Assembly: GCA_965278945.1 (NCBI GenBank)
Contig: OZ257128.1
Coordinates: forward strand, 3,348,001-3,412,000
Direction: 5' to 3'
From: UBA10649 sp965278945
GTDB taxonomy: Bacteria > Actinomycetota > Actinomycetes > S36-B12
Length of the DNA: 64,000 bases
Positions 50,567-60,412 of the stretch are shown here, piece after piece. The position numbers and the translations under genes were made by a program. Under the pieces are notes generated by a model. That model worked only from the letters and a program-made list of their open reading frames with translations. It was not told the DNA's origin and made no database searches. Every line of letters begins with the position of its first letter. The first letter of the stretch is position 1.

Positions 50567-50944
50567 TCAGCCCGGGGAGTGGAACCACCGTCGCGCGGAC
50601 GGTGCCCGGGTGAGGAGCAGCAGCACCACGGTGAACAGCACGAGGAGAATGGCCCGACGGTCGACGACGAGGGCGAGTGCGGCGTCGCTGACGAGGACGA
50701 ACCACATCGCGACGAAGACGAGGCGCGAGCGACGGTGCGTGAACCAGGAGATGGCGACGTGGGCGCCGCCCAGCGAGAAGCCGAGGATGACCACGCCCCA
50801 CCAGTTGTCCGCCTCACCGATGACTGCCTGGACGATCATCGACAGCCAGAACAGGATTCCGACGCCAGCGAGCGCATGAATCAGGACGATCGGGACGGGG
50901 ATGTTTCTGGTTCCTGACCTAGCGTCGGCGATCTCGTCCACCAT
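50567..50944 (-). CDS. Four-helix membrane protein (2TM-type)
   Basis: 125 residues with four hydrophobic helices (IPVPIVLIHALAGVGILFWL, WWGVVILGFSLGGAHVAISW, LVFVAMWFVLVSDAALAL, ILLVLFTVVLLLL) and a short basic C-terminus. It resembles small integral membrane proteins annotated only by topology. ATG 50944 was picked because the upstream in-frame sequence is not protein-like. Confidence 0.6.
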   Translation of the reverse strand: MVDEIADARSGTRNIPVPIVLIHALAGVGILFWLSMIVQAVIGEADNWWGVVILGFSLGGAHVAISWFTHRRSRLVFVAMWFVLVSDAALALVVDRRAILLVLFTVVLLLLTRAPSARRWFHSPG

Positions 50945-51032
50945 CTGACTGTAGGTGGTTCTGTTGCGTTGACGGATCGACGGGGTCGGTGAGGGTGGCG
51001 GGATGAACCGCAACCGCCGTCCGAGTCCGCCG

Positions 51033-51140
51033 TGCAGGCTCTTTCGGCGTTCGCCGGTTCCGGTTCCCTCCTGAGGAGATCCTGCTGGCGGTCTGCTGGT
51101 ACCTGCTGTACGCCTACTTCCAAAGCAGCAAATTCCGGCG
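51033..51140 (+). pseudogene. Remnant of an IS6-like transposase N-terminus
   Basis: In the frame starting at 51058 the plus strand reads FRFPPEEILLAVCWYLLYAYF, close to the F.PE.I.LAVRWYLRY start of IS6-family transposases. The frame just before reads QALSAFAG, as expected for the preceding residues but shifted. No DDE domain follows. It lies in the divergent gap between 50944 and 51219. Confidence 0.45.
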
Positions 51141-51218
51141 ACGTTGGAGCGACGTGACTGTTCTTGCTTCTCGCGACGGCTCGTATCGTGAGCGTTAGAG
51201 ACGAGAGGGTGGGGAGCC

Positions 51219-52115
51219 ATGACAGCCGACAGGACTGCGCGTCGTGCCGACGGCAACGACCTGCGTCTCGAACTGGGCGAGGGACCCGTCTGGGATGCCG
51301 CGGCCGAGGTGCTCTGGTGGGTCGATAGCGAGGCCGGGGAGGTCTTCCGCGGGGAGATCGACGGTGATCGGGTCAGTGTCGTCGATCGCCGAGGTTTCGG
51401 CGAGAAGGTGGGATCGGTGTGCCCCGCTGCCGATGGCGGACTCCTCGTCACGGGGGAGCGGAGCGTTTACGTCGTGGACGACGCGGGACGTGTCGCCGCC
51501 AGCGTCCGCGTGCTCGACGAGGCAGTCGGCAGCCGGCTCAACGACTCCGCGTGCGATCCCCGCGGTCGATTCCTCGTCGGGAGCGTTCGCCTCGACGGTC
51601 GCTCGCGGCAGGAGCGTCTCGTCTCGATCGATGCAGACCGGACGTTGCGGGTCGTCGCGGAGGGGATAACCGTGTCGAACGGCATCGGCTTCTCGCCCGA
51701 CGGGTCGACGATGTACTACGTCGACAGCCGGCCGGGCGAGGTGCTGGCGTATGACTACGACCTCGACTCGGGTCTGGCGAGCGACAGCCGCGTGGTGTAC
51801 GAGTCGAGCGGCACTCCTGACGGGCTTTCTGTCGACGTCGACGGCAACCTGTGGGTCGCCTTCTTCGGCGAGGCCCAGGTGCGATGCCTCACGCCCGCCG
51901 GCCAGGTCGTCCACGTGATCGACGCTCCGGTCCCGCACCCCACCTGCCCGGAATTCGCAGGCCCCGAACTCGACATGCTGGTGATCACGACAGCACTGCT
52001 GAAGATGAGCGCGAGCGAGCGAGCCGCATCGCCCGACTCCGGTGCGATCTTCGTGGCAGACCCGGGAGTGCGCGGCCTGCCCGCGACCGCGTGGGCGGGC
52101 CGGACCAGTTCCTAG
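51219..52115 (+). CDS. SMP-30/gluconolactonase family protein
   Basis: 298 residues. ELGEGPVWDAAAEVLWWVDSEAGEVFR gives the metal-binding Glu of the first blade, SRLNDSACDPRGRFLVGSV the Asn-Asp motif and VSNGIGFSPDGSTMYYVDS the third; TPDGLSVDVDGNLWVAFF completes the six-bladed propeller. These enzymes hydrolyse sugar lactones. ATG 51219 has GGGGAG upstream. It overlaps the convergent Dabb gene by 4 bp. Confidence 0.88.
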   Translation: MTADRTARRADGNDLRLELGEGPVWDAAAEVLWWVDSEAGEVFRGEIDGDRVSVVDRRGFGEKVGSVCPAADGGLLVTGERSVYVVDDAGRVAASVRVLDEAVGSRLNDSACDPRGRFLVGSVRLDGRSRQERLVSIDADRTLRVVAEGITVSNGIGFSPDGSTMYYVDSRPGEVLAYDYDLDSGLASDSRVVYESSGTPDGLSVDVDGNLWVAFFGEAQVRCLTPAGQVVHVIDAPVPHPTCPEFAGPELDMLVITTALLKMSASERAASPDSGAIFVADPGVRGLPATAWAGRTSS

Positions 52116-52453
52116 GCGAACCCGTCAAGCGGCACCTGGATCGCGCTGATGTAGGCCATCGACGGCTGATGGTTCGCCAGGAAGTCCCGATGCGTCGGGC
52201 TGGCCAGGTACGCCTCGAAGTCGGCCATTGAGACGAAGTCGAGGCACACCATCCAGGTGGCCGACACGGGCGCCTCGGGCCGGCGACCGAGGTCCCGATG
52301 CAGGGTTGCGCGCGTGGCATGCGGATGCTCGTCGGCCAGCTGACGAAGGTCGGTCTCCAGTGAGGCCCGCAGATCGTGGTCCAGGGCGGGATCGAGCCGG
52401 ATGTGAACGACATGGCGGATCCCGCCTGATTCGATCGGGTCATGGGTAGTCAT
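52112..52453 (-). CDS. Dabb (stress-responsive A/B barrel) protein
   Basis: 113 residues. IRHVVHIRLDPALDHD starts the fold, and TWMVCLDFVSMADFEAYLASPTHRDFLANHQPSM is typical of Dabb proteins, with the HxxF segment. Dimeric ferredoxin-like barrels of this type have varied or unknown roles. The start at 52453 gives the standard length of about 100-115. Confidence 0.78.
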   Translation of the reverse strand: MTTHDPIESGGIRHVVHIRLDPALDHDLRASLETDLRQLADEHPHATRATLHRDLGRRPEAPVSATWMVCLDFVSMADFEAYLASPTHRDFLANHQPSMAYISAIQVPLDGFA

Positions 52454-52520
52454 GGGCGCATCCTGCCCTGACCCGCGATTCCGCATCGCAGATGTCCGCT
52501 TCTGGAGGGATGCTGTGCAG

Positions 52521-52922
52521 ATGACGGAACCGTCTGACCGATCGTCGTCCGAGGAGGACGAGCCAGGCCCGGACCCCGGCGCCGTTGCGCATCGCCTGCG
52601 GGAGGAGCGGGCCGAGGTCAACTCCCGACTGGCAGCATTGACCAAGGATCTCGGGTCCGTCATCGCCGCATCGGTGGACTCCAATGCCGATGACGAACAC
52701 GATCCCGAGGGCCAGACCATCGCCTACGAGCGGGCCCAACTGTCATCACTCATACGCGGGGCCGAACAGCACCTCGCCGCAATAGAGATGGCTGTTGAAC
52801 GACTGGAGCAGGGCGGATACGGAATCTGCGAAGTGTGCCTCCAGCCGATTCCGGCCGCACGCTTGGAGGCTCGTCCCACCGCCCGAACCTGCGTGCAGCA
52901 CGCCGCCATCGAGAGCCGCTAG
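52521..52922 (+). CDS. DksA/TraR-type C4 zinc-finger protein
   Basis: 133 residues. A long helical hairpin (HRLREERAEVNSRLAALTKDL ... IRGAEQHLAAIEMAVERLEQG) precedes YGICEVCLQPIPAARLEARPTARTCVQHA. The zinc site is CxxC plus CxxH, slightly different from C4. Actinobacterial members are RNA-polymerase or stress associated. ATG 52521 has GGAGGG upstream. Confidence 0.85.
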   Translation: MTEPSDRSSSEEDEPGPDPGAVAHRLREERAEVNSRLAALTKDLGSVIAASVDSNADDEHDPEGQTIAYERAQLSSLIRGAEQHLAAIEMAVERLEQGGYGICEVCLQPIPAARLEARPTARTCVQHAAIESR

Positions 52923-52949
52923 CGGCTGCTACGCGCAGCCTGAACTCGC

Positions 52950-53294
52950 TCAGCCCCAGAAGATGTTCGTCGGATCGTCGTCGATCTCGTCGAGTAACGA
53001 CTTCAAGGATCCGGTCGGCCATGGCGCGTATCGACGGAACCGGTCTGCGTCGGTGCTAACCGCCAGATTCCATTCGCGCCTCGAGGTGACGTAGGTCAGG
53101 CGGGCAAGAGGATGGGAATCCCATGTTCCTTCTGCTCCGCCGTAGGACGGCGAACGCTCTTCAGCGATGACGACATGGCGACCATCGACGTTCGCCACGA
53201 CCCTGATCTGATGAGCATGTTCGGCCGGGACCTTGTCACGGCACCACTTTTGGATGTGCGCCAGGTCAGTCTCGGGAATGGAAGCGGAGGCCAC
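52950..53294 (-). CDS. DUF3024-like protein
   Basis: 114 residues. The pattern AHQIRVVANVDGRHVVIAEERSP, then HPLARLTYVTSRREWNLAVSTDADRFRRYAPWP, fits DUF3024, whose hallmark is P.ARLRY....W.L......+.+Y. Function unknown. It lies near the Fic operon on the same strand but 37 bp beyond its stop, so it could be read through. Confidence 0.7.
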   Translation of the reverse strand: MASASIPETDLAHIQKWCRDKVPAEHAHQIRVVANVDGRHVVIAEERSPSYGGAEGTWDSHPLARLTYVTSRREWNLAVSTDADRFRRYAPWPTGSLKSLLDEIDDDPTNIFWG

Positions 53295-53331
53295 GGCACA
53301 ATCGTTCCACGAACTACAAGAGAGCGGCCCT

Positions 53332-53937
53332 CTAGGAGTTCGCGAACGCGATCAAGGCGTCGAAGTCTCCGCGATCGGCTGAACGGAGTGCTGCCAGATA
53401 AGAATCGCGCGTCTCGCCCGGATCTTGAAGGTTCGGGCCGCCGCCCCAGCTGAGTGGCCGTGCGCCTGTGGAACGCATCAGTAGGTCGGCCACGAGCCGC
53501 GACCACCGACCGTTGCCATTGGGAAACGGATGTACGAGCACAAGCTTGTGCTGGACTCGGACGGCGACCTCGGTCAGAGTCATTGCGTTCGCTTCGCGAC
53601 CTTCCACCAAGGACCTTGCGTCGTCCAACGCTTCGCGCATCGCTGTTGGTACTTGCCACCAGGCCACGTCTCCGATGTTGACCTCCTCCCGTCGGTAGCT
53701 ACCCGCCCACTTCCAGATCGAGGAGAACATGCGCCTGTGAAGCTTCTTCAGCCATTCCTCCCGCAGGACCTGGTCGCTACTGAGTGGACGGGACCGCACC
53801 ATTGCCCAGGTGCGTGCCTTTGCGATGGCAGCGGCCTCGGCGGCATTCAGCTCTGCTTGGTTCGTCAGTGGGAGAAGGAGGCCCGCCTTCTGTTCTTCCG
53901 TCAGCGGTGTCTGCCCGGACCCCTTCTGCTCAAGCAT
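53332..53937 (-). CDS. Fic-domain protein, mobile mystery protein B type
   Basis: 201 residues. HKLVLVHPFPNGNGRWSRL is the Fic motif HPFxNGNGR; most Fic AMP-transferases have Asp or Glu where this has Asn, as is usual in the mobile mystery B family. EWLKKLHRRMFSSIWKWAGSYRREEVNIGDVAWWQVP is the flap-side region. Fic proteins transfer AMP or related groups to target proteins. The ATG at 53937 overlaps the stop of the XRE partner by 8 nt. Confidence 0.85.
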   Translation of the reverse strand: MLEQKGSGQTPLTEEQKAGLLLPLTNQAELNAAEAAAIAKARTWAMVRSRPLSSDQVLREEWLKKLHRRMFSSIWKWAGSYRREEVNIGDVAWWQVPTAMREALDDARSLVEGREANAMTLTEVAVRVQHKLVLVHPFPNGNGRWSRLVADLLMRSTGARPLSWGGGPNLQDPGETRDSYLAALRSADRGDFDALIAFANS

Positions 53938-54394
53938 CCGTTCGCCACACAGCGGTGCCCGCGGCCATCGTCCGGCGCGTGAGCTCCTCCACGACACTGC
54001 CATCGGGAGGGACTGTCTGGTCCTCGAGCGCCATCGTGTGTTCGACTGCACTCCACTGAGCCCTCGCCACCTTCGCGGCCTGTTCCCGAAGGGTTGTCTC
54101 AAGTGGCTGGCGCGGGATCAGCGCGTACACCAGATCACACCCGAGTGCGTTGGCTGCCCGTTCGAGGCTTTCGAGGGTTATGGTGCCGACCACCTCGCGC
54201 TGCTCTAGCGCTTGCGCGGAAGGCTGAGAGATACCCAGCCGGCGAGCGAGCTCCCGCTGAGGCATGTTCAGCGCCTCTCGCACCGTCCTCAGCCACCCTT
54301 GCGCGGGCCTGCGCAATCGGGTGAGAGCCTCGGCGTCGGACGCGACGGCGGAGTCGAGCATGCTGCGCGCACTGTCGGCCTGCGGATATCGCAT
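53930..54394 (-). CDS. XRE protein, mobile mystery protein A type (Fic partner)
   Basis: 154 residues. LRTVREALNMPQRELARRLGISQPSAQALEQREVVGTITLESLERAANALGCDLVYALIP is the diagnostic block of mobile mystery protein A. A helical C-terminus (AKVARAQWSAVEHTMALEDQ) probably contacts the Fic protein. AAGGAG lies 7 nt upstream of ATG 54394. The pair is a toxin-antitoxin-like module, often on mobile DNA. A 9-bp inverted repeat upstream is the likely operator. Confidence 0.85.
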   Translation of the reverse strand: MRYPQADSARSMLDSAVASDAEALTRLRRPAQGWLRTVREALNMPQRELARRLGISQPSAQALEQREVVGTITLESLERAANALGCDLVYALIPRQPLETTLREQAAKVARAQWSAVEHTMALEDQTVPPDGSVVEELTRRTMAAGTAVWRTDA

Positions 54395-54404
54395 CCTCGC
54401 TCCT

Positions 54405-54490
54405 TGATAGTTCTAGATCTATACTTAACGGGATTGAGCATAGTCTACGTGCTGTCAGAATGCGAGATCAATATAGGCTGTGAACTATCA
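54405..54490. promoter_or_regulatory. Inverted repeats upstream of the Fic/XRE pair
   Basis: TGATAGTTC (54405-54413) and GAACTATCA (54482-54490) are perfect inverted copies 68 bp apart. The first is part of a local palindrome ATAGTTCTAGATCTAT. The region is AT-rich compared with its surroundings and could loop when the XRE protein binds. Confidence 0.5.
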
Positions 54491-54524
54491 GAGACGACGT
54501 GGTTGAGCCGGAACTCGCAGTCGA

Positions 54525-56051
54525 CTACGACTTCGGAGCGATTTGGTACACGTTGATGGTCTTGGCCTGGGGCAAGCCGTAGTTCATCGTCACGATGGCG
54601 CTGATGCCGCTGGCACCACCGTGTCCGAGCGAGATCAACGTGATCGGCTGGGGAGTCAGCGTGGTGCCCGGGATCGGCCCGGCGACGATGTACATCGACG
54701 GCACGTACTCGTAGTTCGCCAGCGGCAGTCCGTTCATGGTGATCTCGCCGGATGACGTGATCACCAAGGTGTTCGTCCCGCTCACGTCCTTCATGGTCGC
54801 GGCGAACTCACCGATCGGAACCGGATTGAACGGTGACTTGCCGCTGACCTTCTTCGATCCGATCGTGCCTTCCATGGAGAAGACGGATCCCGCCTTCGCG
54901 TCGTACTCGCGGGTGAACGTCACCTCGATCTTCTGCTTGGGCTTGCGCAGCGTGCGGCCATCGAACGACATGCGCTCGGACGTGTCGAAGTAGTAACTGC
55001 GCGTCTTCACGCCGTCCAGCGACATCGTGATGAGGACGCTGTAGAGACTCCCGGGATTCGATCCGGGAACTGCCTGCTCGATCCCAGGCAGCAAGGACAG
55101 CGTGGTCCCGGCAATGGAGAAGAAGGCCTTGGGGTTGGACTTCCGGTCGGCGAACTGGATCGGGAAGTACGCGCTGTAGTCGGCCAGCGAGACATCACCG
55201 CCGACCTGCATCGTCGTCGGACCCTGAGTCAGGTGGAAGTCGGGGTACCAGTTCTTCGAACTCGGCGCCACGCCGCGAGGAACAGTCGTGAGGTTTCGCG
55301 TGGATACCGGCTCGTTGTCCTTGACGACCATGTTGTTCATCGCGAAGCCCTGATTGCCCGACGTGCCCATGATGAACGACGTCTGGGAGCCGGCGGGGTC
55401 ATCGAACACGAAGTAGTACATGTCCAGGTTGTAGGAGTACTCGGGCACAAGTGACAGCCGTCCGTCGTTGCGACCGCCGTCGTAGTAGAGGTTGCCGTCC
55501 TTGCTGATCCGCGCCGCGGGTATCGGCGCTCGACCTGCAGCAGCAGGCGTCACGTAGAACGTGTGGTCGTTCCAGAAGTCGGACTGGATCGGATTGTCGT
55601 ACGTCACTCCCGACACCGACACTGGCTGCGCGCCCGGCAGCGTGACCATGCCCTTGACGGATGCCGTCGGACCGAGGCCGTGGCTTCGGCGTGTGAACGT
55701 GAGATCGAGGGCCATTCCAGACGTCTGGCGCAGGCGGTTTCCGTCGAAGGTGCCGGTGAAGGTCGCAGAGGTCGACGAGGTTCCGTCAAGGGAGACGTTG
55801 AGAGTTACCGTGTACTGCGGCTCGGGGCGCTTCACTGGCTTGCTCATGACGGCATCGATAAGAAGGAAGCCACTGGGAGTGCCCGCCAGGCTGTACATGC
55901 CGTTGAAGGCGATCAGCTGCATCGTCTGCTGCCGAGTGGCCGTACTGAGACCGCTGCTGCTGGCCGCTTGAGCGGGGATCCCGATCACGAGCGACCCCAC
56001 GACCGCCGAAGCGACCGCCAACCACGAAAGTTTTGTCGAAAGACGCTTCAT
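54525..56051 (-). CDS. Large secreted protein of unknown function
   Basis: 508 residues. Sec signal at 1-30 (LSWLAVASAVVGSLVIGIPAQA). The mature protein is Ser/Thr/Gly rich and beta-strand rich, with two related halves: TVTLNVSLDGTSSTSATFTGTFDGNRLRQ near 80-110 and SVLITMSLDGVKTRSYYFDTSERMSFDGRTLRK near 340-375. No enzyme motif is seen. ATG 56051 has GGAGGG upstream. It may be an exported binding protein. Confidence 0.7.
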   Translation of the reverse strand: MKRLSTKLSWLAVASAVVGSLVIGIPAQAASSSGLSTATRQQTMQLIAFNGMYSLAGTPSGFLLIDAVMSKPVKRPEPQYTVTLNVSLDGTSSTSATFTGTFDGNRLRQTSGMALDLTFTRRSHGLGPTASVKGMVTLPGAQPVSVSGVTYDNPIQSDFWNDHTFYVTPAAAGRAPIPAARISKDGNLYYDGGRNDGRLSLVPEYSYNLDMYYFVFDDPAGSQTSFIMGTSGNQGFAMNNMVVKDNEPVSTRNLTTVPRGVAPSSKNWYPDFHLTQGPTTMQVGGDVSLADYSAYFPIQFADRKSNPKAFFSIAGTTLSLLPGIEQAVPGSNPGSLYSVLITMSLDGVKTRSYYFDTSERMSFDGRTLRKPKQKIEVTFTREYDAKAGSVFSMEGTIGSKKVSGKSPFNPVPIGEFAATMKDVSGTNTLVITSSGEITMNGLPLANYEYVPSMYIVAGPIPGTTLTPQPITLISLGHGGASGISAIVTMNYGLPQAKTINVYQIAPKS

Positions 56052-56165
56052 GGGGCGGCCCTCCCTCGCGCGTGGCCCGCGTCATGCCGCCACGATCTCC
56101 GCACGACGACCGTAGTCCGATTGGGTTGCTGTCGCGCGGCTATTGCAGGAGGCGGGCGACGTCCT

Positions 56166-57344
56166 TCAGTCCTCGATCTGGCGATTGATGAAGTCGGACA
56201 TTCCCGGGACCGTGAACGCGACGCGGCCATGGGCGGGGGCGTAGATCAGCCCCTTGCCGATCAGGTTCGCCCGCGACGGCCCGAGGCTTGTGGTCTTGGT
56301 GCTCAGGCGATCGGCGATCTCCCCGGCCGAGCTACCGTCATCGCCGTCGTAAGCCATCGCCCGCAGGTATCGCTTCTCGCTTGGTGTCGCTCGTTCCCAC
56401 CGCGAGCGGAAGAACCCGGTATCCAATGCCAGTTGGGCGCGCGCGGCGCCAACCCTCGCATCGGTCAGCGTGAGGACGTCCTCTTCTGCCTCGTTCCACG
56501 TCTCCTGCCCGTATTGCTGCAGGAAGTACGGATAGCCGGATGTCTTCGCGACCACGAAGTCGACGGCGTCGGCATTCCACGTGACTCCTTCCTGCTCGCA
56601 GGGCTCGGTCAGCGCGAGGCGCGCGAGGTCGTCGGACAGTCGCTCGATCTCCTGGAAGTCGAACAGGCGCTCGGCATACGACTTGGCCTCGGACAGCACG
56701 CGCGGCAGGCTCGGCAGCCCGGCGAGGGCGATCAGGAATGCCGTCCCCTGCTGGCTGGCCAGGTGCGCGGCGACGCACACCGCCACTAGCTCGTCGGTCG
56801 TGAGGTCCTGCGCCTCGTCGATGAGAATGGCCAGGCCGCGTCCTTGCTCTGCCGCTGCCGCGGCGAGGTCGAGGACGAGCTTGTTGAGGTCGGCTTCCAG
56901 GTGGCCGGTGTCGGCGCCCCCGCCACCAATCGTGCTGAGGTCGAGTCCGTACGTGAACGTCGATGCCGACGCGTCATAAGTCACGTGGAAGAAGCTCGCC
57001 GCGGTCTTGATCCCGCGCAGCAACTTCTGGCCGGCAGTAGGCAGCGCTCGATCGGCCAGCGGGCCTTGGAGCTTCTCGCTCAGGCTCGCTCGCAGCGACT
57101 TGCCCGTTCCGGCCTCGAGCTGGGCGACGATCCACGACCGGCCTTCGGCCTCTTTTGCGAGTCGGGTGAGCAGGACGGTCTTGCCCACGCCGCGAAGTCC
57201 GTAGAGGACCACCGGCCGCCCGGACCGGCCGGCCTCGATCCGGCTCAGGTTGGTCTGCCACTGGCCGATCGAGTCGTCACGTCCGACGAGGGCCGCGGGA
57301 GGGCGGCCCGCCCCGGGCTCAAAGGGGTTCTGAACCGCATCCAT
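56166..57344 (-). CDS. AAA ATPase, Cdc6/ORC1-like architecture
   Basis: 392 residues. ALVGRDDSIGQWQTNL starts the domain, Walker A is LYGLRGVGKTVLL (~47-59), Walker B LAILIDEAQDLTT (~172-184). A C-terminal winged helix (SSAGEIADRLSTKTTSLGPSRANLIGKGLIYAPAHGRVAFTVPGMSDFI) follows. This matches AAA_16 proteins used in actinobacterial signalling and toxin-like STAND systems. Its partner is unknown. Confidence 0.75.
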   Translation of the reverse strand: MDAVQNPFEPGAGRPPAALVGRDDSIGQWQTNLSRIEAGRSGRPVVLYGLRGVGKTVLLTRLAKEAEGRSWIVAQLEAGTGKSLRASLSEKLQGPLADRALPTAGQKLLRGIKTAASFFHVTYDASASTFTYGLDLSTIGGGGADTGHLEADLNKLVLDLAAAAAEQGRGLAILIDEAQDLTTDELVAVCVAAHLASQQGTAFLIALAGLPSLPRVLSEAKSYAERLFDFQEIERLSDDLARLALTEPCEQEGVTWNADAVDFVVAKTSGYPYFLQQYGQETWNEAEEDVLTLTDARVGAARAQLALDTGFFRSRWERATPSEKRYLRAMAYDGDDGSSAGEIADRLSTKTTSLGPSRANLIGKGLIYAPAHGRVAFTVPGMSDFINRQIED

Positions 57345-57411
57345 GCGGGAAGTGTAAGGGTTTATGCGCCCTTATTGGGTTTTGCTACACGGGTGCATAT
57401 CCCGCTACAAG

Positions 57412-60400
57412 TCAGTCGCTCAGGTCGCCTCGACGCCTGGCGAGGGCCACGGCCTCCGTGCGCACCGATGCCCCGAGCTTGGCGAGGATGTTCGAGACGT
57501 GGACGCTGGCCGTCTTGGTGCTGATGAACAGCTGCTGCCCGATCTCCTTGTTGCTGCGTCCCGCGGCGACGAGGACGAGCACCTCGTGCTCGCGCGTCGT
57601 CAGCGGTGAGTTGAGGCGCTCCGCCGGTGCCGGCCGGTCTCGGCTCGTGGGCGGGAAGTGACTGTCGAGTTCTCGGAGAAGTGGGTCGGCGCCCAGCCGG
57701 AGGGCGACCGCACGGGCGTCCGCCGCCTGCGTCGCCGCCTCGTCGGCGTGGCCGGTCGCCGCGAGCACCGCCGCGAGGCGTGCCCGCGATCGCGCAGCCT
57801 CGAAGACATGGCCGAACCGCACGAACGCCTCCGTCGATTCGCGCCAGGCACCGACGAGAGCCTCGGGCGATGTCAGCGAGCCGGCGATCCATCGCAGCCG
57901 TGCGTCCTCCGCGTGGAGTCGCGCCAGCCACGCCTCGCTCTCCGGTCCGCGATAGCCCGAGCCATGGCTCGCGCCAATGTCGGCGGCGAGTATGGCCGAT
58001 GTGACGAGTCCGGGTGCTCGGTCGGCAAGGGTCGCGCGCTCATCGCGGCCGACCCGTGACGCCTCGTTTGCTAGTTGCCCGAGCAGCAGGGCGTTGAGTC
58101 GAATCTGGGCCTGGAAGGTCGGTGACTCCCACACGCCGCTGAGCGTCTCGATGACGTCGCGATGGGCTTCGGTCGCTGCAGCAAGGTCGCCGAGGTCTCC
58201 GTGCAGGTCGATCGCAGTCCCGCCGGAGAGGACTCCGATGAGCCCCTCTCGTTCCCACCACCCGCGAAGGACGCCGAGTAGCGGCAACGCCGATGCATCG
58301 CCGCGACCGGCGGCCACCGCGAGGCCGACAGCGTTGAGGTAGGCCTCGGCCAGGGCCGGGCACGTCTCTCCGCTGACGTCGGCCAAGCGCCGCGACTCGT
58401 CCCAGTCGCCGGTGACGTACTCGACGAGAGAACGCATGACACGACCGGCAGGCCGTAGGGCGCCCACGGCCTGCCGGCCTCGCGAGCGCGGTCGACGAGC
58501 TGGCCGTAGACGTTTCGCGCATCATCGAATCGGCCGAGGCCAAAGTGCAGTCCGCCGAGCTTGAACAGGCTCCGGAGCTCGGCCATGAGCTCGCCCGCGG
58601 CGCGCGCGTCGGCAGCGCTGAGCTCGAGCGCCACTCGTGAGGAATCCGGATCGCCGGCTCGCTGGTCGAGGTCGGCCGCGTGACCGCCACCTCCGCCAGG
58701 ACACCGACGAGACCGAGCCGCTCGCCCAGCCCGCGGGCCTCCATCGCCCATCGAGCGGCCTCGTCAGGCTGGTCGAACACGGCGAACGCGCGCGCACGGA
58801 TGCTGGCCAATCGAGCACGCAGCGGCGTGGGCGGCTCCGCCGGAACGAGCTGTGCCGCCTCGGTCGTCAGTTGTAGGAGGTCGAGGCTGGTATCAAAGAG
58901 GAAGCACGTGCTCGCGAGCGCGACCAGCAGAGCGGCGCGGTCATGGTCCGGTGCGGAATCCGGCAGCGCCTCAAGCTGTGCCTGGAGGAGTGCGAGGGTG
59001 CGGTGAACCCGTCCCGCCGCCGCGGTTGCATCGGCAGCACTCAGCGTCAGCTCGACGACGTCGACACCGTACGAGTCGGTATCCGGCGCGTCCCTGCCAA
59101 GCAGTTCGAGTGCCAGCTCGTAGTGCTGCGCCGCCTCGTCAGGTCCGCCCACGGCGAGGGCCTCGTCGCCGGCCTGGATGCTGGCGAGGACGGCGGTGCG
59201 GACATCTCCCGCCAGCCGCGCGTGCCGTGCCAGTTCGGCTGCTGTCCCCTCGACCTCACGCGAGGCGATTGCGCGCGCGTACGCCGCGTGCAGTCGCATT
59301 CGCTCTCCGGACAGGAGATCCCCGTAGGCGGCCTCGGCGAGAAGCGCGTGTCGGAACGAGTAGCCACCCGTGGCGGAGGCCACGAGGACGTTTCCGTCGA
59401 CCGCATCTCGGATCGCCTCGTCGAGCCGCGCGGTATCGAGATCGACCACGTGTGCAAGCAGTTCGTGCGAGACCCGGCGCCCGGCCACCGAGCTGGCCCG
59501 AACTACGTGCCGAGCAGCATCATCGAGCTGGTCGATGCGAACGAGGAGAAGGTCGGTGAGGTCGGTGGAGAGCGTGCCTCCGCTCACCGATCGTGCAGCG
59601 ACCAGCTCCTCAGTGAAGAACGCGTTGCCCTCCGCGAGCTCGACGATGCTGCGCACGTCGCGGTCAGATATCGCGCCGGGAGCCAGGGAGCGCACGAGGA
59701 CGCGCACGTCGTCGTCGGCCAGCGGGGGCAGGGCTATGCGCGTGACGCCCGGCGTCCTCGCCCACTCGGCCAGGGTTGCACGCAGCGGATGGCGTCGGTG
59801 CAGGTCGTCGCTTCGATAGGACGTCACGATCGTGGCGCCCGGGATGCCGCGCGCGAACAGGAAGCTGAGCATCTCGCGGGTCGAGCGGTCCGCCCAGTGC
59901 ACGTCCTCGACCACAACGAGCAACGGAACGTCGGCCGCAAGACGTCGTAGTGCCTGCTCGACCGTGTCGAACAGCTCCATCCGCTGGATGCGGTCGCCGC
60001 CCGGGTCACTGGTCCCGCCGAGACGACGCCGGACCGGCATCAGTCTGGCGAGGCCAGGTCCGTCAGCGAGAAGCAGCTCACTGAGCGCGGGCTCGTCGAC
60101 CGCGAGGCGTCCGAACATCTCCGTGAACGGTAGGTACGAGAGCGTCGAATCACCAAGGTCGAGGCAGTTGCCGCGCAGTACCCGCCAGCCAGACCGAGTC
60201 GCCTCGGCGGAAAGCTCGGCCAGGAGCCGTGTCTTGCCGACGCCGGCATCCCCGGCGAGGACGACCGCGGTGGACTCCGGTGTTCCCGACGAAAGCCCGA
60301 TCACCCGGGCCAGGGCCGCGAGATCGCCCGCACGCCCCACAAGGGCGCCGGCCGGCGGAAGCGAGAGCGGCGGCACCCCGCCATCCTCGTGGACGGACCA

Positions 60401-60412
60401 AGCAATCGTCAC
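57412..60412 (-). pseudogene. LuxR-type AAA/TPR regulator broken by two frameshifts
   Basis: Read from GTG 60412, the protein opens with PPAGALVGRAGDLAALARVIG, Walker A VLAGDAGVGKTRLLAEL and Walker B LLVVVEDVHWADRS, then a TPR-rich region. The frame fails near 58680 after GVLAEVAVT; the next frame continues DLDQRAGDPDSSRVALELSAADARAAGEL and fails near 58435; the third frame runs to 57412 with the LuxR HTH LTTREHEVLVLVAAGRSNKEIGQQLFISTKTASVHVSNIL. Both joins restore a normal large LuxR (LAL-type) sequence. It is either a recent pseudogene or a sequencing artefact. The GTG overlaps the 63-residue gene stop (GTGA). Confidence 0.8.
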
